Origin: Burkholderiales bacterium RIFCSPLOWO2_12_FULL_61_40 | GTDB taxonomy: Bacteria; Pseudomonadota; Gammaproteobacteria; Burkholderiales; Burkholderiaceae_C | Length of the DNA stretch: 64,000 nucleotides | NCBI GenBank assembly: GCA_001770935.1 | Contig: MESI01000090.1 | Span: 21,060-85,059 of the forward strand | Direction: 5' to 3' | Part shown: positions 46,390 to 55,909 of the stretch, in pieces | Layout: each line of letters opens with the position of its first letter | Numbering within the stretch: the stretch's first letter is position 1 | Notes under the pieces: generated by a model | Seen by the model: only the letters and a program-made list of their open reading frames with translations | What the model was told of the DNA's origin: nothing | The model's database searches: none | Position numbers and translations under genes: made by a program

Positions 46390-47595
46390 ATGGCTATTCT
46401 TGCGGTCAATGCGGGCTCGTCCACGCTGAAGTTTTCCATCTACCCCCTGTTACAGGGCCAGGTGCAAGCCAGCATCCTCACCGGCAACATCCAGGGACTG
46501 GAGCCTGGCGGCGCCCCGGTGCTGGGCTGGACCTTTCAGGGCAGCAGGCACCAGCACCTGCTGCCCAGCGCCCAGGAAGATCCTTTTGGGCAAGCCCTGC
46601 TCAGCCTGAACGGTTTGCTCACCGCCAACCCGGCCCTGCCGCCCCTCACCGCCGTGGCCCACCGCGTGGTGCATGGCGGGCGGGACTTCACGCGCAGTGT
46701 GCAAGTCAGCCCCGAGGTCCTCGACCGGCTGGCGCAGTTCAATGCGCTGGCGCCCTTGCACCAGCCCAACAACCTGCGCGGCATACGGGCGTTTCAAACC
46801 GCTTTCCCCAGCCTGCCCCAGGTGGCGTGTTTTGACACTGCCTTCCACGCCGATCTGCCCGAAGTGGACTGCAGCTTCGCGCTGCCGCAGTCCCTCACCC
46901 AACAAGGCATTCGCCGCTATGGCTTCCATGGCCTGTCGTACCAGTACCTCATGGGCGAGTTACAGCAGCACAGCACCCAGGCCCATGGCCGCGTGCTGAT
47001 GGCCCACCTGGGCAACGGTGCCAGCCTGTGCGCCACCGTGGCCGGACGCAGCCGCGCCACCACCATGGGTTTTTCCACCCTGGACGGGCTGGTGATGGGC
47101 ACCCGCTGCGGTGCGCTGGACCCCGGCGTGCTGTTGTACCTGCTGGAACAAGGCTGGAGCCATGACCGGCTGCAAACTCTGCTGTACCAGCAAAGCGGCC
47201 TGCTGGGGGTCTCGGGCATCAGCGCCGATATGCGCCGCCTGCGCGCCGACCCCAGTGCCAACGCACAGCGGGCCATAGACCTTTTTACGCACCGGGTGGT
47301 GCGCGAGTCCGGCGCCCTGGTGGCCTGCGTGGAGGGTCTGGATGTGCTGGCCTTCAGCGGCGGCATTGGTGAACATGACGCGGTGCTGCGCGCCCAGGTC
47401 TGCGAACGCCTGGCCTGGATGGGCATTGCGCTGGACCCAGCGGCCAACACACAGGCCGTGGCCAGCGGCGTCAAAGCCATCCACAGCCCCAGCAGCCGCG
47501 TGCAGGTCTGGGTCATCCCCACCGACGAAGGGGTGGTGGCCGCCCGCGAGGCGGCACAACTGCTGATGCCTCTTATTCCAATTTCAGATCAATGA
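46390..47595 (+). CDS. ackA: Acetate kinase
   Basis: This 401-residue ASKHA-fold kinase interconverts acetate and acetyl-phosphate with ATP. The N-terminal 'ILAVNAGSSTLKFSIY', 'RVVHGG', 'HLGNGASLCA', 'TLDGLVMGTRCGALDPGV' and 'FSGGIGEHD' are all present. The gene lies 12 bases after the MaoC/Pta gene with an AGAGGG ribosome site, so Pta and AckA form a functional pair. Propionate or butyrate is a possible alternative substrate, given the fused phosphotransferase type. Confidence 0.96.
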   Translation: MAILAVNAGSSTLKFSIYPLLQGQVQASILTGNIQGLEPGGAPVLGWTFQGSRHQHLLPSAQEDPFGQALLSLNGLLTANPALPPLTAVAHRVVHGGRDFTRSVQVSPEVLDRLAQFNALAPLHQPNNLRGIRAFQTAFPSLPQVACFDTAFHADLPEVDCSFALPQSLTQQGIRRYGFHGLSYQYLMGELQQHSTQAHGRVLMAHLGNGASLCATVAGRSRATTMGFSTLDGLVMGTRCGALDPGVLLYLLEQGWSHDRLQTLLYQQSGLLGVSGISADMRRLRADPSANAQRAIDLFTHRVVRESGALVACVEGLDVLAFSGGIGEHDAVLRAQVCERLAWMGIALDPAANTQAVASGVKAIHSPSSRVQVWVIPTDEGVVAAREAAQLLMPLIPISDQ

Positions 47596-47601
47596 ATGGA
47601 A

Positions 47602-48462
47602 TTACTGCCTGGCGTGGCGGGTATTGCCCGGCAAGGCCTGCGGGTAGCTGGTGCGAAACGGGTTGATGTCCAGCCCGCCGCGGCGCGTGTAGCGCGCATA
47701 CACCGTGAGTTTGAGCGGTTTGCAGCGCGTCCACAGGTCCATGAAGATACGCTCCACGCATTGCTCGTGGAACTCGTTGTGGTTACGAAAACTCACCAGG
47801 TACTGCAGCAGGCCTTCGTGGTCGATCTGCGCGCCGGTGTAGCTGATCTGCACACTGCCCCAGTCGGGCTGGCCGGTGACCAGGCAGTTGCTCTTGAGCA
47901 GGTTGCTCACCAGCACTTCGCTCACCGGGGCCTCGTCTTCGTCCACGGTGCGCAGCAAATCGGGCGCGGGCTGGTAGCGTGTGCATTCCACGTCCAGCCG
48001 GTCCAGGCTCAGGCCATCGAGCTCGTACACCGGCTCGCGGTCAAACAACTCAGGCAGCAAGAGGCGCACACCAATCGACGCCGGGGCTTGCCCTGTGCTG
48101 GCCGCACCACGCCACACGGCTTCGCTCAGGTCCGCACGCAGGCGGGCCTTGACGGCATCCGCATCGGCAAACTGGGTGTTGTTGAAGCTGTTGAGGTAGA
48201 GCTTGAAGGACTTGCTCTCGATGATGTTGGGGCTTTCGCAAGGCACCATGAAATGCGCCAGCGCCACCTGCGGCTTGCCACGCGCATTCAGCCAGCTCAG
48301 CTCGAACGCGGTCCACAGGTCGGCGCCAAAAAACGGGGGCGCACCGGCGATACCGATCTCGGCGCGTTTGCCTGCCCGGGGAATGGGGAACAGGAGCGAG
48401 GCGTCGTACTGGTCGATGTAGGCGGAAGATTTGCCCAGTTGGGACTGTTCGGGGGTGTTCAT
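47602..48462 (-). CDS. queF: NADPH-dependent 7-cyano-7-deazaguanine reductase (type II QueF)
   Basis: This 286-residue two-domain T-fold enzyme reduces preQ0 to preQ1 in queuosine synthesis. The substrate motif '[19 protein letters not shown]' starts at Cys75. The catalytic Cys193 lies in '[16 protein letters not shown]' and the NADPH/substrate region 'HEQCVERIF' follows. The length matches the long (E. coli type) form. The gene follows the alpha/beta hydrolase by nine bases. Confidence 0.97.
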   Translation of the reverse strand: MNTPEQSQLGKSSAYIDQYDASLLFPIPRAGKRAEIGIAGAPPFFGADLWTAFELSWLNARGKPQVALAHFMVPCESPNIIESKSFKLYLNSFNNTQFADADAVKARLRADLSEAVWRGAASTGQAPASIGVRLLLPELFDREPVYELDGLSLDRLDVECTRYQPAPDLLRTVDEDEAPVSEVLVSNLLKSNCLVTGQPDWGSVQISYTGAQIDHEGLLQYLVSFRNHNEFHEQCVERIFMDLWTRCKPLKLTVYARYTRRGGLDINPFRTSYPQALPGNTRHARQ

Positions 48463-48471
48463 GGGCTTGCT

Positions 48472-49389
48472 TCAGCGTGTTTTGTCGGCCGATTGGAGGT
48501 GGGGAATCAAGGACTCCAGCATTTTGCTCACGGGTTCGGGCGGCAGGTCGTGGCCCATGCCATCAATGCCCACCAGTTTGGCGCCTGAAATGCGCCGCGC
48601 CGTGTCTTCTCCGCAGGCATAGGGCACCAACGGGTCGGCCTTGCCGTGTAACACCAGGGTGGGCGCCTTGATGCGGGAAAGCTGCGCCGCACGGGTGATG
48701 TCCGACACAATGGCCAACATCTGGCGCAAGGTTCCCACCGGGTGAAAACTGCGCTGCACGCCCAGCAATATACGCTCGCGCATCTCGGCCTCGGGCGTGG
48801 GATGGGCCGGGCTGCCAATGGCGGTGAACAATTTGACGTAATGGTCCACCACCGCATCCTGGCTGCGGCCGCTGGGGCGGCTGAGCAAAACCCGCATCAC
48901 CTTGCGGTCGGGCTGCGGCAAACCGCGCGCGCCGCTGGTGCTCATGATGCTGGTCAGGCTGGACACCCGCTCGGGTGATGCAATGGCGACGCGCTGGGCA
49001 ATCATGCCGCCCATGCTGACCCCCACCACATGCGCTTTTTTGATCTCCAGCGCATCCAGCACCCCCAGGGCATCGGCCGCCATGTCACCCACGGTGTACA
49101 TGGGCCGGGGCACCCAACCCAGCTTGTGCTTCAAAGCTGCCCAAAACATATTGGGCTTGCCAAAAAAATCAAGGTGGGTGCTCAGCCCGATATCGCGGTT
49201 GTCAAACCGGACCACCCGGTAGCCCGCATCGACCAATTCCTGGATGAACTGCGCCGGCCAGGCCACCAGTTGCATCCCCAAGCCCATGATGAGCAATACG
49301 GTGGGGCGTGCCTGCAAATCCGCATCCTGCGGGTTGATGGAGGCCGTGTCTTCAATCTCTATTTCAATTCCATTTGCTAGTATTTTCAT
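48472..49389 (-). CDS. Alpha/beta hydrolase whose start codon lies in a dispersed repeat
   Basis: This 305-residue alpha/beta hydrolase has the oxyanion-hole region 'VLLIMGLGMQL', the nucleophile elbow 'GVSMGGMIAQ' near residue 121, a likely catalytic Asp in 'GKADPLVPYACG', and the His in 'GMGHDLPP'. The substrate is unknown. The ATG at 49389 and the first codons are part of repeat copy C, which fills the space back to the yaaA stop, so the repeat has supplied the translation start. No good ribosome site is seen. Confidence 0.88.
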   Translation of the reverse strand: MKILANGIEIEIEDTASINPQDADLQARPTVLLIMGLGMQLVAWPAQFIQELVDAGYRVVRFDNRDIGLSTHLDFFGKPNMFWAALKHKLGWVPRPMYTVGDMAADALGVLDALEIKKAHVVGVSMGGMIAQRVAIASPERVSSLTSIMSTSGARGLPQPDRKVMRVLLSRPSGRSQDAVVDHYVKLFTAIGSPAHPTPEAEMRERILLGVQRSFHPVGTLRQMLAIVSDITRAAQLSRIKAPTLVLHGKADPLVPYACGEDTARRISGAKLVGIDGMGHDLPPEPVSKMLESLIPHLQSADKTR

Positions 49390-49442
49390 AGCTACCTACG
49401 CTTTGTATACGGGGGCTAGATGCCCATTTAACTCAAAATTTC
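49373..49442 (-). repeat. Dispersed GCTA-N9-TAGC element, copy C (between yaaA and the hydrolase)
   Basis: This segment is collinear with copies A and B at the same internal spacing: hairpin GCTA-N9-TAGC (49376-49392), a diverged middle, ACGGGGGCTAGA, then an AT-rich end. It spans from the yaaA stop codon (49441-49443) to the first codons of the hydrolase, so essentially the whole intergenic space is the element. Confidence 0.75.
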
Positions 49443-50223
49443 AAGTGCCTGCGTCAACACGGCGCCGAAACACCATGCGCTGCGGGGTGGATTGGCCTGC
49501 GTCCCAAGCATAGCCCTCGGTGTCAAAGGCGCGCAGCTGCTCGGCTTGCACCAGCCGGTGCGTGGCGGCAAAGCGGGCCATCAGCCCGCGCGCGCGCTTG
49601 GCCATGAAGCTGATGATCTTGTACTCACCGCCCCGGTACTCCTGAAACACACATTCCACCACCCGGCCCTTCAAGGCCTGCGTGTCCACTGCCTTGAAAT
49701 ACTCTTGGGAAGCCAGGTTGATGACCACCGGGCTGATATCCGCGCGCAGCCGGGTATTGAGGTACTCGGCAATCCGGCTACCCCAAAACTGGTACAGATT
49801 GGCGCCCTGCGGGTTGGGCAGACGCGTGCCCATCTCCAGCCGGTAGGGCTGCATCAGGTCCAGGGGACGTAGAACGCCATACAGGCCGCTCAAAAGGCAC
49901 AAATGGTCCTGCACCCAGGCCATACCGTCCGTTTCCAAAGAGCGTGCATCCAGCCCGCCATACACGTCACCATCAAAGGCCAGCACGGCCTGGCGGGCGT
50001 TTTTTGGGGTGGCTTTGGGTGACCAGGCGGCATACCGGGCCACGTTCAGCCCCGAAAGCTTGTCACTGAGCTTCATCAATTCGGCAATTTGCTGGGGAGA
50101 ATGGCGGCGCAGCACCTCAATCAGCACTTGGGACTGCGGCACAAACAAGGGCGCGGTGTGGGGATGCGGCGCGATCGGGGTTTCATAGTCCAGCGACTTG
50201 GCTGGCGAGAGAAGAAAAAGCAT
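49441..50223 (-). CDS. yaaA: Peroxide-stress protein YaaA family
   Basis: This 260-residue cytosolic protein is of the YaaA/DUF328 family, which limits free iron and DNA damage during peroxide stress and binds DNA. It opens with the conserved 'MLFLLSPAKSLDYETP' and carries 'AFDGDVYGGLDA', 'LSGLYGVLRPLDLMQPYRLEM' split over residues 113-133, and 'KIISFMAKRARGLMARF'. The length is normal. It is divergent from valS, with 67 bases between the starts. Confidence 0.95.
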   Translation of the reverse strand: MLFLLSPAKSLDYETPIAPHPHTAPLFVPQSQVLIEVLRRHSPQQIAELMKLSDKLSGLNVARYAAWSPKATPKNARQAVLAFDGDVYGGLDARSLETDGMAWVQDHLCLLSGLYGVLRPLDLMQPYRLEMGTRLPNPQGANLYQFWGSRIAEYLNTRLRADISPVVINLASQEYFKAVDTQALKGRVVECVFQEYRGGEYKIISFMAKRARGLMARFAATHRLVQAEQLRAFDTEGYAWDAGQSTPQRMVFRRRVDAGT

Positions 50224-50290
50224 GCCCCATTATCCCGAAAGCGCGCTCTTTCGCTCTAGAGGGCTTGCCCCTGTCGAATAAAATTGGGGG

Positions 50291-53200
50291 ATGACCGATA
50301 CCCTACAACAACCCGGCCTCAACAGCCTGTCCAAATCGTTTGAACCCGCCGCCCTGGAAGCCCACTGGGGTCCTGAGTGGGAGCGTCGCGGCTACGGCGT
50401 GGCCGGCTACCGTGGCACCCAGGCCCCCCAAGCGGGCGAGCCCTCCTTTGCCATCCAGCTGCCCCCCCCCAATGTGACCGGCACGCTGCACATGGGCCAT
50501 GCGTTCAACCAGACCATCATGGACAGCTTGACGCGCTACCACCGCATGCGGGGCTTCAACACCGCCTGGATTCCGGGCACCGACCACGCCGGCATTGCCA
50601 CCCAGATCGTGGTGGAACGCCAGCTGCAAGAACAAAAAGTCAGCCGCCACGACCTGGGCCGCGAAGCCTTCACGGCCAAAGTGTGGGAGTGGAAAGAGAA
50701 GAGCGGCAACATCATCACCAGCCAGATGCGCCGCATGGGCGACAGCGTGGACTGGAGCCGCGAATACTTCACCATGGACCCCAAGCTGTCCAAGACAGTG
50801 ACCGAGACCTTTGTGCGTTTGTATGAGCAAGGCCTGATCTACCGCGGCAAACGCCTGGTGAACTGGGACCCCATATTGCAAAGCGCGGTGAGTGATCTGG
50901 AAGTGGAGAGTGAAGAAGAAGACGGCTTTTTGTGGCACATCCGTTATCCGTTTGCCGACGGCCCGCAGATGGTTAACGGCGAGCTGGTGGAAGGCCTGGT
51001 GGTTGCCACCACCCGCCCCGAGACCATGCTGGGCGACGTGGCCGCCATGGTGCACCCTGAGGACGAACGCTATGCCCACCTGATCGGCAAGCAAGTCACC
51101 CTGCCCCTGTGCGGTCGCACCATCCCCGTGATTGCCGACGACTACGTGGACAAAGCCTTTGGCACCGGCGTGGTCAAGGTCACGCCCGCGCACGACCAGA
51201 ACGACTATGCGGTGGGCCAGCGCCACAAGCTGCCCATGATCTGCGTGCTGACCCTGGACGCCAAAATCAACGAGAACGCGCCCCCCGCTTACCAGGGCCT
51301 GGACCGCTTCGTCGCCCGCAAAAAGGTCGTGGCCGACCTGGAAGCCCTGGGCCTGCTGGTCGAAGTCAAGAAACATAAATTGATGGTGCCGCGCTGCGCC
51401 CGCACCGGCCAGGTGATCGAACCCATGCTCACCGACCAGTGGTTTGTCGCGATGAACCAGGTGGGCAAAGGCGACGGCACCGGCAAGTCCATCGCCCAGA
51501 AAGCCATAGACGCAGTGCAGTCCGGCGAAGTGCGGTTTGTTCCCGAAAACTGGATCAACACCTACAACCAGTGGATGAACAACATCACCGACTGGTGCAT
51601 CAGCCGCCAACTTTGGTGGGGCCACCAGATTCCCGCCTGGTACGACGAAGATGGCAAGGTCTATGTGGCGCGCAACGAAGCCGAAGCCCAAGCCCAGGCC
51701 CCCGGCAAAACCCTGCAACGCGACCCTGACGTGCTCGACACCTGGTACTCCAGCGCATTAGTGCCCTTCAGCACCATGGGCTGGCCCAACCACAACGCAG
51801 CTCTGGGACGAGACGGGGACGGACGCAGCGATTTGGTGAGCGAAGCGAATATGAGCAAGGCCGTTCACGACTCGGCGCAGAGCGGGGCCAACGCCTACGC
51901 CAGCGGAGCCAACGCCAACCAACTCAGTGACTACGACCTCTACCTACCTTCCAGCGTCCTGGTCACCGGCTACGACATCATTTTCTTCTGGGTCGCCCGG
52001 ATGATCATGATGACCACGCACTTCACCGGCCAGGTGCCATTCAAACACGTCTACATCCACGGCCTGGTGCGCGACGCCCAGGGCAAGAAGATGAGCAAAT
52101 CCGAAGGCAATGTGCTCGACCCGGTGGACCTGATCGACGGCATTGAACTCGCCCCCCTGCTGGCCAAACGCTCCGAAGGCCTGCGCAAGCCCGAAACCGC
52201 ACCCCAGGTGCGCAAAAACACCGAAAAAGAATTCCCCGAAGGCATTCCCGCTTTTGGTGCCGACGCACTGCGATTTACCTTTGCCTCCCTGGCCTCCCTG
52301 GGGCGCTCCATCAACTTCGACAGCAAGCGCTGCGAGGGTTACCGCAATTTTTGCAACAAGCTGTGGAACGCCACCCGCTTTGTGCTGATGAACTGCGAAA
52401 GCCAGGACTGCGGTGTGCAAGAGCAGGCCCAGTGCGACAGCACCTACCTGGACTTCAGCGCCGCCGACCGCTGGATCGTGTCCCAACTGCAAAAAGCAGA
52501 AGCCGATGTGGCCAAAGGCTTTGACGAGTACCGCCTGGACAACGTGGCCAACACGATTTACGACTTCGTCTGGAACGAGTTCTGCGACTGGTACCTGGAA
52601 ATCGCCAAGGTGCAGATCAACACCGGCACCGACGCCCAAAAACGCGCTACCCGCCGCACCCTCATCCGCACCCTGGAAACCATGCTGCGCCTGGCCCACC
52701 CCATCACCCCCTTCATCACCGAAGAGTTGTGGCAAAAGGTGGCTCCGGTGGCTGGCCGCAGCGGCCCCTCCATCAGTGTGGCGGCCTACCCGGTCAGTCA
52801 GCCTGAACGCATTGATGACGCGGCCATAGCCTATGTTGCCAAGCTCAAACTGTTGGTAGACGCCTGCCGCAACCTGCGCGGCGAAATGAACGTATCACCC
52901 GCCACCCGCCTGCCACTGTTTGTAGTGGCGCAGACGGCGGCCGAGCATGCCTTCCTGAAGTCCGCAGCCCCGGTGCTACAAGCCCTGGCCAAGCTCAATG
53001 AGGTGCGCTTGTTCGACGACGAGGCTGCCTGGACCACTGCCGCACAGGCCGCCCCGGTGGCCGTGGTGGGTGAAGCCCGCGTTTGCCTGCACATGGAAGT
53101 GGACGTGGCCGCCGAAAAGCTGCGCCTGGGCAAGGAAGTCACCCGCCTGGAAGAGCAAATCGGCAAAGCCCAGGCCAAGCTGGGCAACGAAGCCTTTGTC

Positions 53201-53302
53201 GCCAAGGCCCCGGCAGCAGTGCTGGAGCAGGAGCGCAAGCGGATGGACGACTTCACCGCCACCCTGGCCAAGGTGCGCGAGCAACTGGCCCGCTTGGTGT
53301 AA
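50291..53302 (+). CDS. valS: Valyl-tRNA synthetase with an internal insertion
   Basis: This class I synthetase of 1003 residues charges tRNA-Val. The motifs are '[14 protein letters not shown]' (HIGH, near 57-70), the editing-domain '[13 protein letters not shown]', '[12 protein letters not shown]' (KMSKS) and a C-terminal coiled-coil arm. Residues about 499-545, between 'STMGWPN' and '[15 protein letters not shown]', are an extra hydrophilic Ala/Asn/Ser-rich segment ('[16 protein letters not shown]') that normal ValS proteins lack; usually only about ten residues separate these blocks. The core sequence on either side is intact, so the enzyme should be active. Confidence 0.96.
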   Translation: MTDTLQQPGLNSLSKSFEPAALEAHWGPEWERRGYGVAGYRGTQAPQAGEPSFAIQLPPPNVTGTLHMGHAFNQTIMDSLTRYHRMRGFNTAWIPGTDHAGIATQIVVERQLQEQKVSRHDLGREAFTAKVWEWKEKSGNIITSQMRRMGDSVDWSREYFTMDPKLSKTVTETFVRLYEQGLIYRGKRLVNWDPILQSAVSDLEVESEEEDGFLWHIRYPFADGPQMVNGELVEGLVVATTRPETMLGDVAAMVHPEDERYAHLIGKQVTLPLCGRTIPVIADDYVDKAFGTGVVKVTPAHDQNDYAVGQRHKLPMICVLTLDAKINENAPPAYQGLDRFVARKKVVADLEALGLLVEVKKHKLMVPRCARTGQVIEPMLTDQWFVAMNQVGKGDGTGKSIAQKAIDAVQSGEVRFVPENWINTYNQWMNNITDWCISRQLWWGHQIPAWYDEDGKVYVARNEAEAQAQAPGKTLQRDPDVLDTWYSSALVPFSTMGWPNHNAALGRDGDGRSDLVSEANMSKAVHDSAQSGANAYASGANANQLSDYDLYLPSSVLVTGYDIIFFWVARMIMMTTHFTGQVPFKHVYIHGLVRDAQGKKMSKSEGNVLDPVDLIDGIELAPLLAKRSEGLRKPETAPQVRKNTEKEFPEGIPAFGADALRFTFASLASLGRSINFDSKRCEGYRNFCNKLWNATRFVLMNCESQDCGVQEQAQCDSTYLDFSAADRWIVSQLQKAEADVAKGFDEYRLDNVANTIYDFVWNEFCDWYLEIAKVQINTGTDAQKRATRRTLIRTLETMLRLAHPITPFITEELWQKVAPVAGRSGPSISVAAYPVSQPERIDDAAIAYVAKLKLLVDACRNLRGEMNVSPATRLPLFVVAQTAAEHAFLKSAAPVLQALAKLNEVRLFDDEAAWTTAAQAAPVAVVGEARVCLHMEVDVAAEKLRLGKEVTRLEEQIGKAQAKLGNEAFVAKAPAAVLEQERKRMDDFTATLAKVREQLARLV

Positions 53303-53329
53303 CCATAAAAATGCACCGCCCAAATCCAA

Positions 53330-53433
53330 GCAGCAGGCTTGGGGGTGGGCGCCAAAGCGAGGTAAAGGAGGAGCAGAGGGCAACGCCCTCTGCGGGGGAC
53401 ACGAGCGGCGGCGCTCACCCCCAGGCCTGCTGC
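53330..53433 (+). repeat. Nested inverted repeat after valS (24-bp outer stem, 9-bp inner stem)
   Basis: The outer arms 53330-53353 and 53410-53433 are complementary at 22 of 24 positions, and both mismatches become G-U pairs in the + strand transcript, giving a continuous 24-bp RNA stem. Inside, GCAGAGGGC (53373-53381) and GCCCTCTGC (53385-53393) form a perfect second hairpin with a three-base loop. It lies between the convergent valS and tusA genes. No T-run follows, so it is not a standard terminator; it could be an RNA-stabilising 3' structure or a small palindromic mobile repeat. Confidence 0.8.
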
Positions 53434-53465
53434 GGGCGCAGACCACAAAGCACCCCGGACGATTT

Positions 53466-53693
53466 TTATCGCCGGCGCAGCACGTGGATATATTCCTCAC
53501 CGACAGTCTCTTGCTCGATCAACTCGTTGCCGGTTTGCTTGGCAAACGCCTGAAAATCCCGCAAAGACCCTGCGTCAGTGGACACCACTTTCAGAACCTG
53601 GCCACTGGTCAACTCGGCCAGCGCCTTCTTTGCCTTGAGAATGGGCAAGGGGCAATTCAGGCCACGGGTGTCAATTTCTTTGTCGATATTCAT
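53466..53693 (-). CDS. TusA-family sulfur carrier protein
   Basis: This 75-residue protein has the family signature 'DTRGLNCPLPILKAKKAL', with the active Cys14 in a CPxP motif. The small acidic protein relays persulfide sulfur, for example in tRNA thiolation or sulfur oxidation. It is encoded downstream of cysM and a nudix gene on the same strand (30 bases after the nudix stop), a weak link to cysteine/sulfur metabolism. TusA, YedF and SirA paralogues cannot be separated by eye. Confidence 0.92.
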   Translation of the reverse strand: MNIDKEIDTRGLNCPLPILKAKKALAELTSGQVLKVVSTDAGSLRDFQAFAKQTGNELIEQETVGEEYIHVLRRR

Positions 53694-53723
53694 ACAGGCA
53701 GTTTTTTGGCAGAGGCGCCGATT

Positions 53724-54275
53724 TTAGTTCGCCAGCTTCTCGGCCTCCTGCCGCCATACGGGGTCGATGAACTCCGGCGTGTGTCCACGCGATCGCAAAA
53801 ACTCCGCCAATGCGTAACCCGTACCGGCGGGCCAACACTTCACGTCCTCCAGCTTATAAAGGCGGTAGTCCACCAGCTCCGGACTCAGCTTCACCGCGCC
53901 GCGGCACACCGCATGGTAGGCGATGATGATCTGGTTCATGCGTTGAAAGTCGTACACGCCAAGAAGTTTTAGCGCATCGGTGGTGAGCGCCGTTTCCTCG
54001 GAAATCTCGCGCGCAATCCCTTCTTCGGGCGTTTCTCCGGCCTCCATGAAGCCGGTGATCAACGCGTACATTTTCCCGGGCCAGGCGGCGTTGCGGGCCA
54101 GCAAAATTTGGCCCTCGTATTCAATCACCGCCGCCAGCACGGGCGTGGGGTTGTTCCAATGGGTGTAGCTGCAGGCCGTGCAACGCCAACGCGCCTTTTC
54201 GCCACCATCCTCCAGCTGGGTGATCAGCGCCAGTGGGGTAGCGCATTGGGGGCAAAATTTGAAAGCTTGTGTCAT
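53724..54275 (-). CDS. Nudix hydrolase with N-terminal zinc ribbon
   Basis: The protein has 183 residues. Two CxxC pairs (Cys8/Cys11 and Cys32/Cys35) form a zinc ribbon as in NudC-type and related proteins. The Nudix box spans residues 75-97 ('GFMEAGETPEEGIAREISEE'), with the usual GxG-end glycine replaced by Ala. The metal-binding glutamates are present. The substrate is probably a nucleoside diphosphate derivative; NAD+ pyrophosphatase is possible but the protein is shorter than NudC. The start overlaps the cysM stop. Confidence 0.9.
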   Translation of the reverse strand: MTQAFKFCPQCATPLALITQLEDGGEKARWRCTACSYTHWNNPTPVLAAVIEYEGQILLARNAAWPGKMYALITGFMEAGETPEEGIAREISEETALTTDALKLLGVYDFQRMNQIIIAYHAVCRGAVKLSPELVDYRLYKLEDVKCWPAGTGYALAEFLRSRGHTPEFIDPVWRQEAEKLAN

Positions 54276-55174
54276 GCTGGGAAAACTCCCGTGGACAGAT
54301 AGCGGTCTCCCCGGTCGCAGACGACGAACACAATGGTGGCATCACGCTCCCGCCGCGCAATCTCCTGCGCGACCCAGCAGGCGCCGGCAGCCGAAATGCC
54401 TGCAAAAATGCCCTCTTCGCGGGCCAGGCGCCGGCACATCTCCTCGGCATCCGACTGGCTCACGGACACCAACTCATCCACGTTGGCCGGATCATAAATT
54501 TTGGGCAAATACTCCTGCGGCCATTTGCGGATACCCGGAATGCGGGAGCCTTCCGAGGGTTGTGCGCCCACGATGCGGATGGCCGGATTTTTTTCCTTCA
54601 GATAACGGGATACCCCCGTGATGGTACCGGTAGTGCCCATGGCGCTCACAAAATGCGTGACCTTGCCCTGGGTGTCCGCCCAAATTTCGGGACCGGTGGT
54701 CTCGTAGTGGATGCGGGGGTTGTCGGGGTTGGCAAACTGGTCCAGCACACGCCCCTTGCCGTCGCGCTGCATCTGCTCGGCCAAGTCCCTGGCGTATTCC
54801 ATGCCCGCACTTTTGGGGGTGAGTATCAAATCAGCCCCAAAGGCTTTCATGGTTTGCACACGCTCTATCGACAGATCCTCCGGCATGATCAGCACCATGC
54901 GGTAGCCCTTGATGGCCGCCGCCATGGCCAAAGCGATGCCGGTATTGCCCGAAGTGGCTTCAATCAAGGTGTCGCCCGGCTGGATGTCTCCACGTTCTTG
55001 CGCCCGCAGGATCATGGACAAGGCGGCCCGGTCTTTCACCGACCCTGCCGGGTTGTTGCCCTCCAATTTGCCTAAAACCACCGTGTTACGCGCGGAATTT
55101 TCCTGTGCACCGATGCGCTGCAGGGCCACCAAAGGTGTTTTTCCAATGGAATCTTCAATAGTTGGGTATTTCAT
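54272..55174 (-). CDS. cysM: Cysteine synthase B
   Basis: This 300-residue PLP enzyme makes cysteine (or S-sulfocysteine) from O-acetylserine. The start 'MKYPTIEDSIGKTPLVALQR' is at ATG 55174; ATG 55180 would add two residues. The PLP Lys is in 'NPAGSVKDRAALSMI' (around residue 43) and the phosphate/substrate loop is 'EATSGNTGIALA'. The C-terminal blocks match CysM rather than CysK. It is divergent from the tRNA-Leu gene and begins the cysM-nudix-tusA run. Confidence 0.95.
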   Translation of the reverse strand: MKYPTIEDSIGKTPLVALQRIGAQENSARNTVVLGKLEGNNPAGSVKDRAALSMILRAQERGDIQPGDTLIEATSGNTGIALAMAAAIKGYRMVLIMPEDLSIERVQTMKAFGADLILTPKSAGMEYARDLAEQMQRDGKGRVLDQFANPDNPRIHYETTGPEIWADTQGKVTHFVSAMGTTGTITGVSRYLKEKNPAIRIVGAQPSEGSRIPGIRKWPQEYLPKIYDPANVDELVSVSQSDAEEMCRRLAREEGIFAGISAAGACWVAQEIARRERDATIVFVVCDRGDRYLSTGVFPA

Positions 55175-55214
55175 GTCCATAAATGTGCCATAATTTGGTT
55201 CTTCGCTAGTACCT

Positions 55215-55299
55215 GCCCGGGTGGTGAAATTGGTAGACTCAGGGGACTCAAAATCCCCCGCCGCAAGGCGTGCCGGTTCGAGTCCGGCCCCGGGCACCA
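55215..55299 (+). tRNA. tRNA-Leu (anticodon CAA)
   Basis: This 85-base tRNA has a perfect seven-pair acceptor stem GCCCGGG (55215-55221) with CCCGGGC (55289-55295), followed by A and encoded CCA. It has a D-arm with GGTGAAATTGGTAGACTC, an anticodon loop CTCAAAA (anticodon CAA, reads UUG), a long variable arm typical of leucine class II tRNAs, and a GGTTCGAGTCC T-arm. It is divergent from cysM. Confidence 0.97.
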
Positions 55300-55307
55300 G
55301 CCTTTCT

Positions 55308-55763
55308 TCAAGGTTGTTGTTTGGCTCTCGCCAAACGCGCTAATGTTTTTCCCGCCGTATTCACCAGCACGAGCTGTCCGTCTTCCAGACGCACACTGCG
55401 GGTTTGCTCAATGGCTTTGAAAAACATATCCTCCTGCCCTCCGGGCGCAGTTATGCAGGCCTTTCCGGTCGCGGCCAAGGGTCCAAAACGCAGCGCACCA
55501 GCGTGCACCACGGCTTTTCCCGTGAAACCATTACAGCCCCCTGTGCCATTCACCTGCTCCGGATCGGACCACCGCAATTGCGGCTGAGGACTGATCACCG
55601 GCACCACACCATCGATGGTGAACGCCACCCAAGGCGCCCCCACCAAACTATCGGCCGTCCGGGGTATTACCACCATGGGGAGCGGGTCAGGTAGCGCGCA
55701 GGCACTCAAAGCCGCCACCAGCGCCCATGATCCACCTCTTGAATTCAAAATCTTAATTGCCAT
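55308..55763 (-). CDS. META-domain (HslJ-like) lipoprotein
   Basis: The protein has 151 residues. A short N-terminal signal with a lipobox-like 'ALSAC' near residue 22 is followed by a META-type beta domain ('TGGCNGFTGKAVVHAGALRFG', residues 73-93, then 'LATGKACITAPGGQEDMF'). META/HslJ proteins are envelope proteins linked to stress or antibiotic resistance; the mechanism is unclear. It converges on tRNA-Leu with eight bases between them. Confidence 0.8.
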   Translation of the reverse strand: MAIKILNSRGGSWALVAALSACALPDPLPMVVIPRTADSLVGAPWVAFTIDGVVPVISPQPQLRWSDPEQVNGTGGCNGFTGKAVVHAGALRFGPLAATGKACITAPGGQEDMFFKAIEQTRSVRLEDGQLVLVNTAGKTLARLARAKQQP

Positions 55764-55909
55764 CCGGCATCCTCTTCTTCTTCATCACCACCACTCCATC
55801 CATTGTCTAAACGCAAATTATGCGAGGGTTCGTCCATTATGGGACGCGGATCAATGACAATCGTCGGCAAGTGCCATTTCTGCCAACGCAGTCTGAGAAA
55901 GGTAGTGTC

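Noticed and set aside
53330..53433. Rho-independent terminator for valS
   Set aside because: The hairpin is strong but neither stem is followed by a T-run on either strand, so it is reported as a structured repeat instead.
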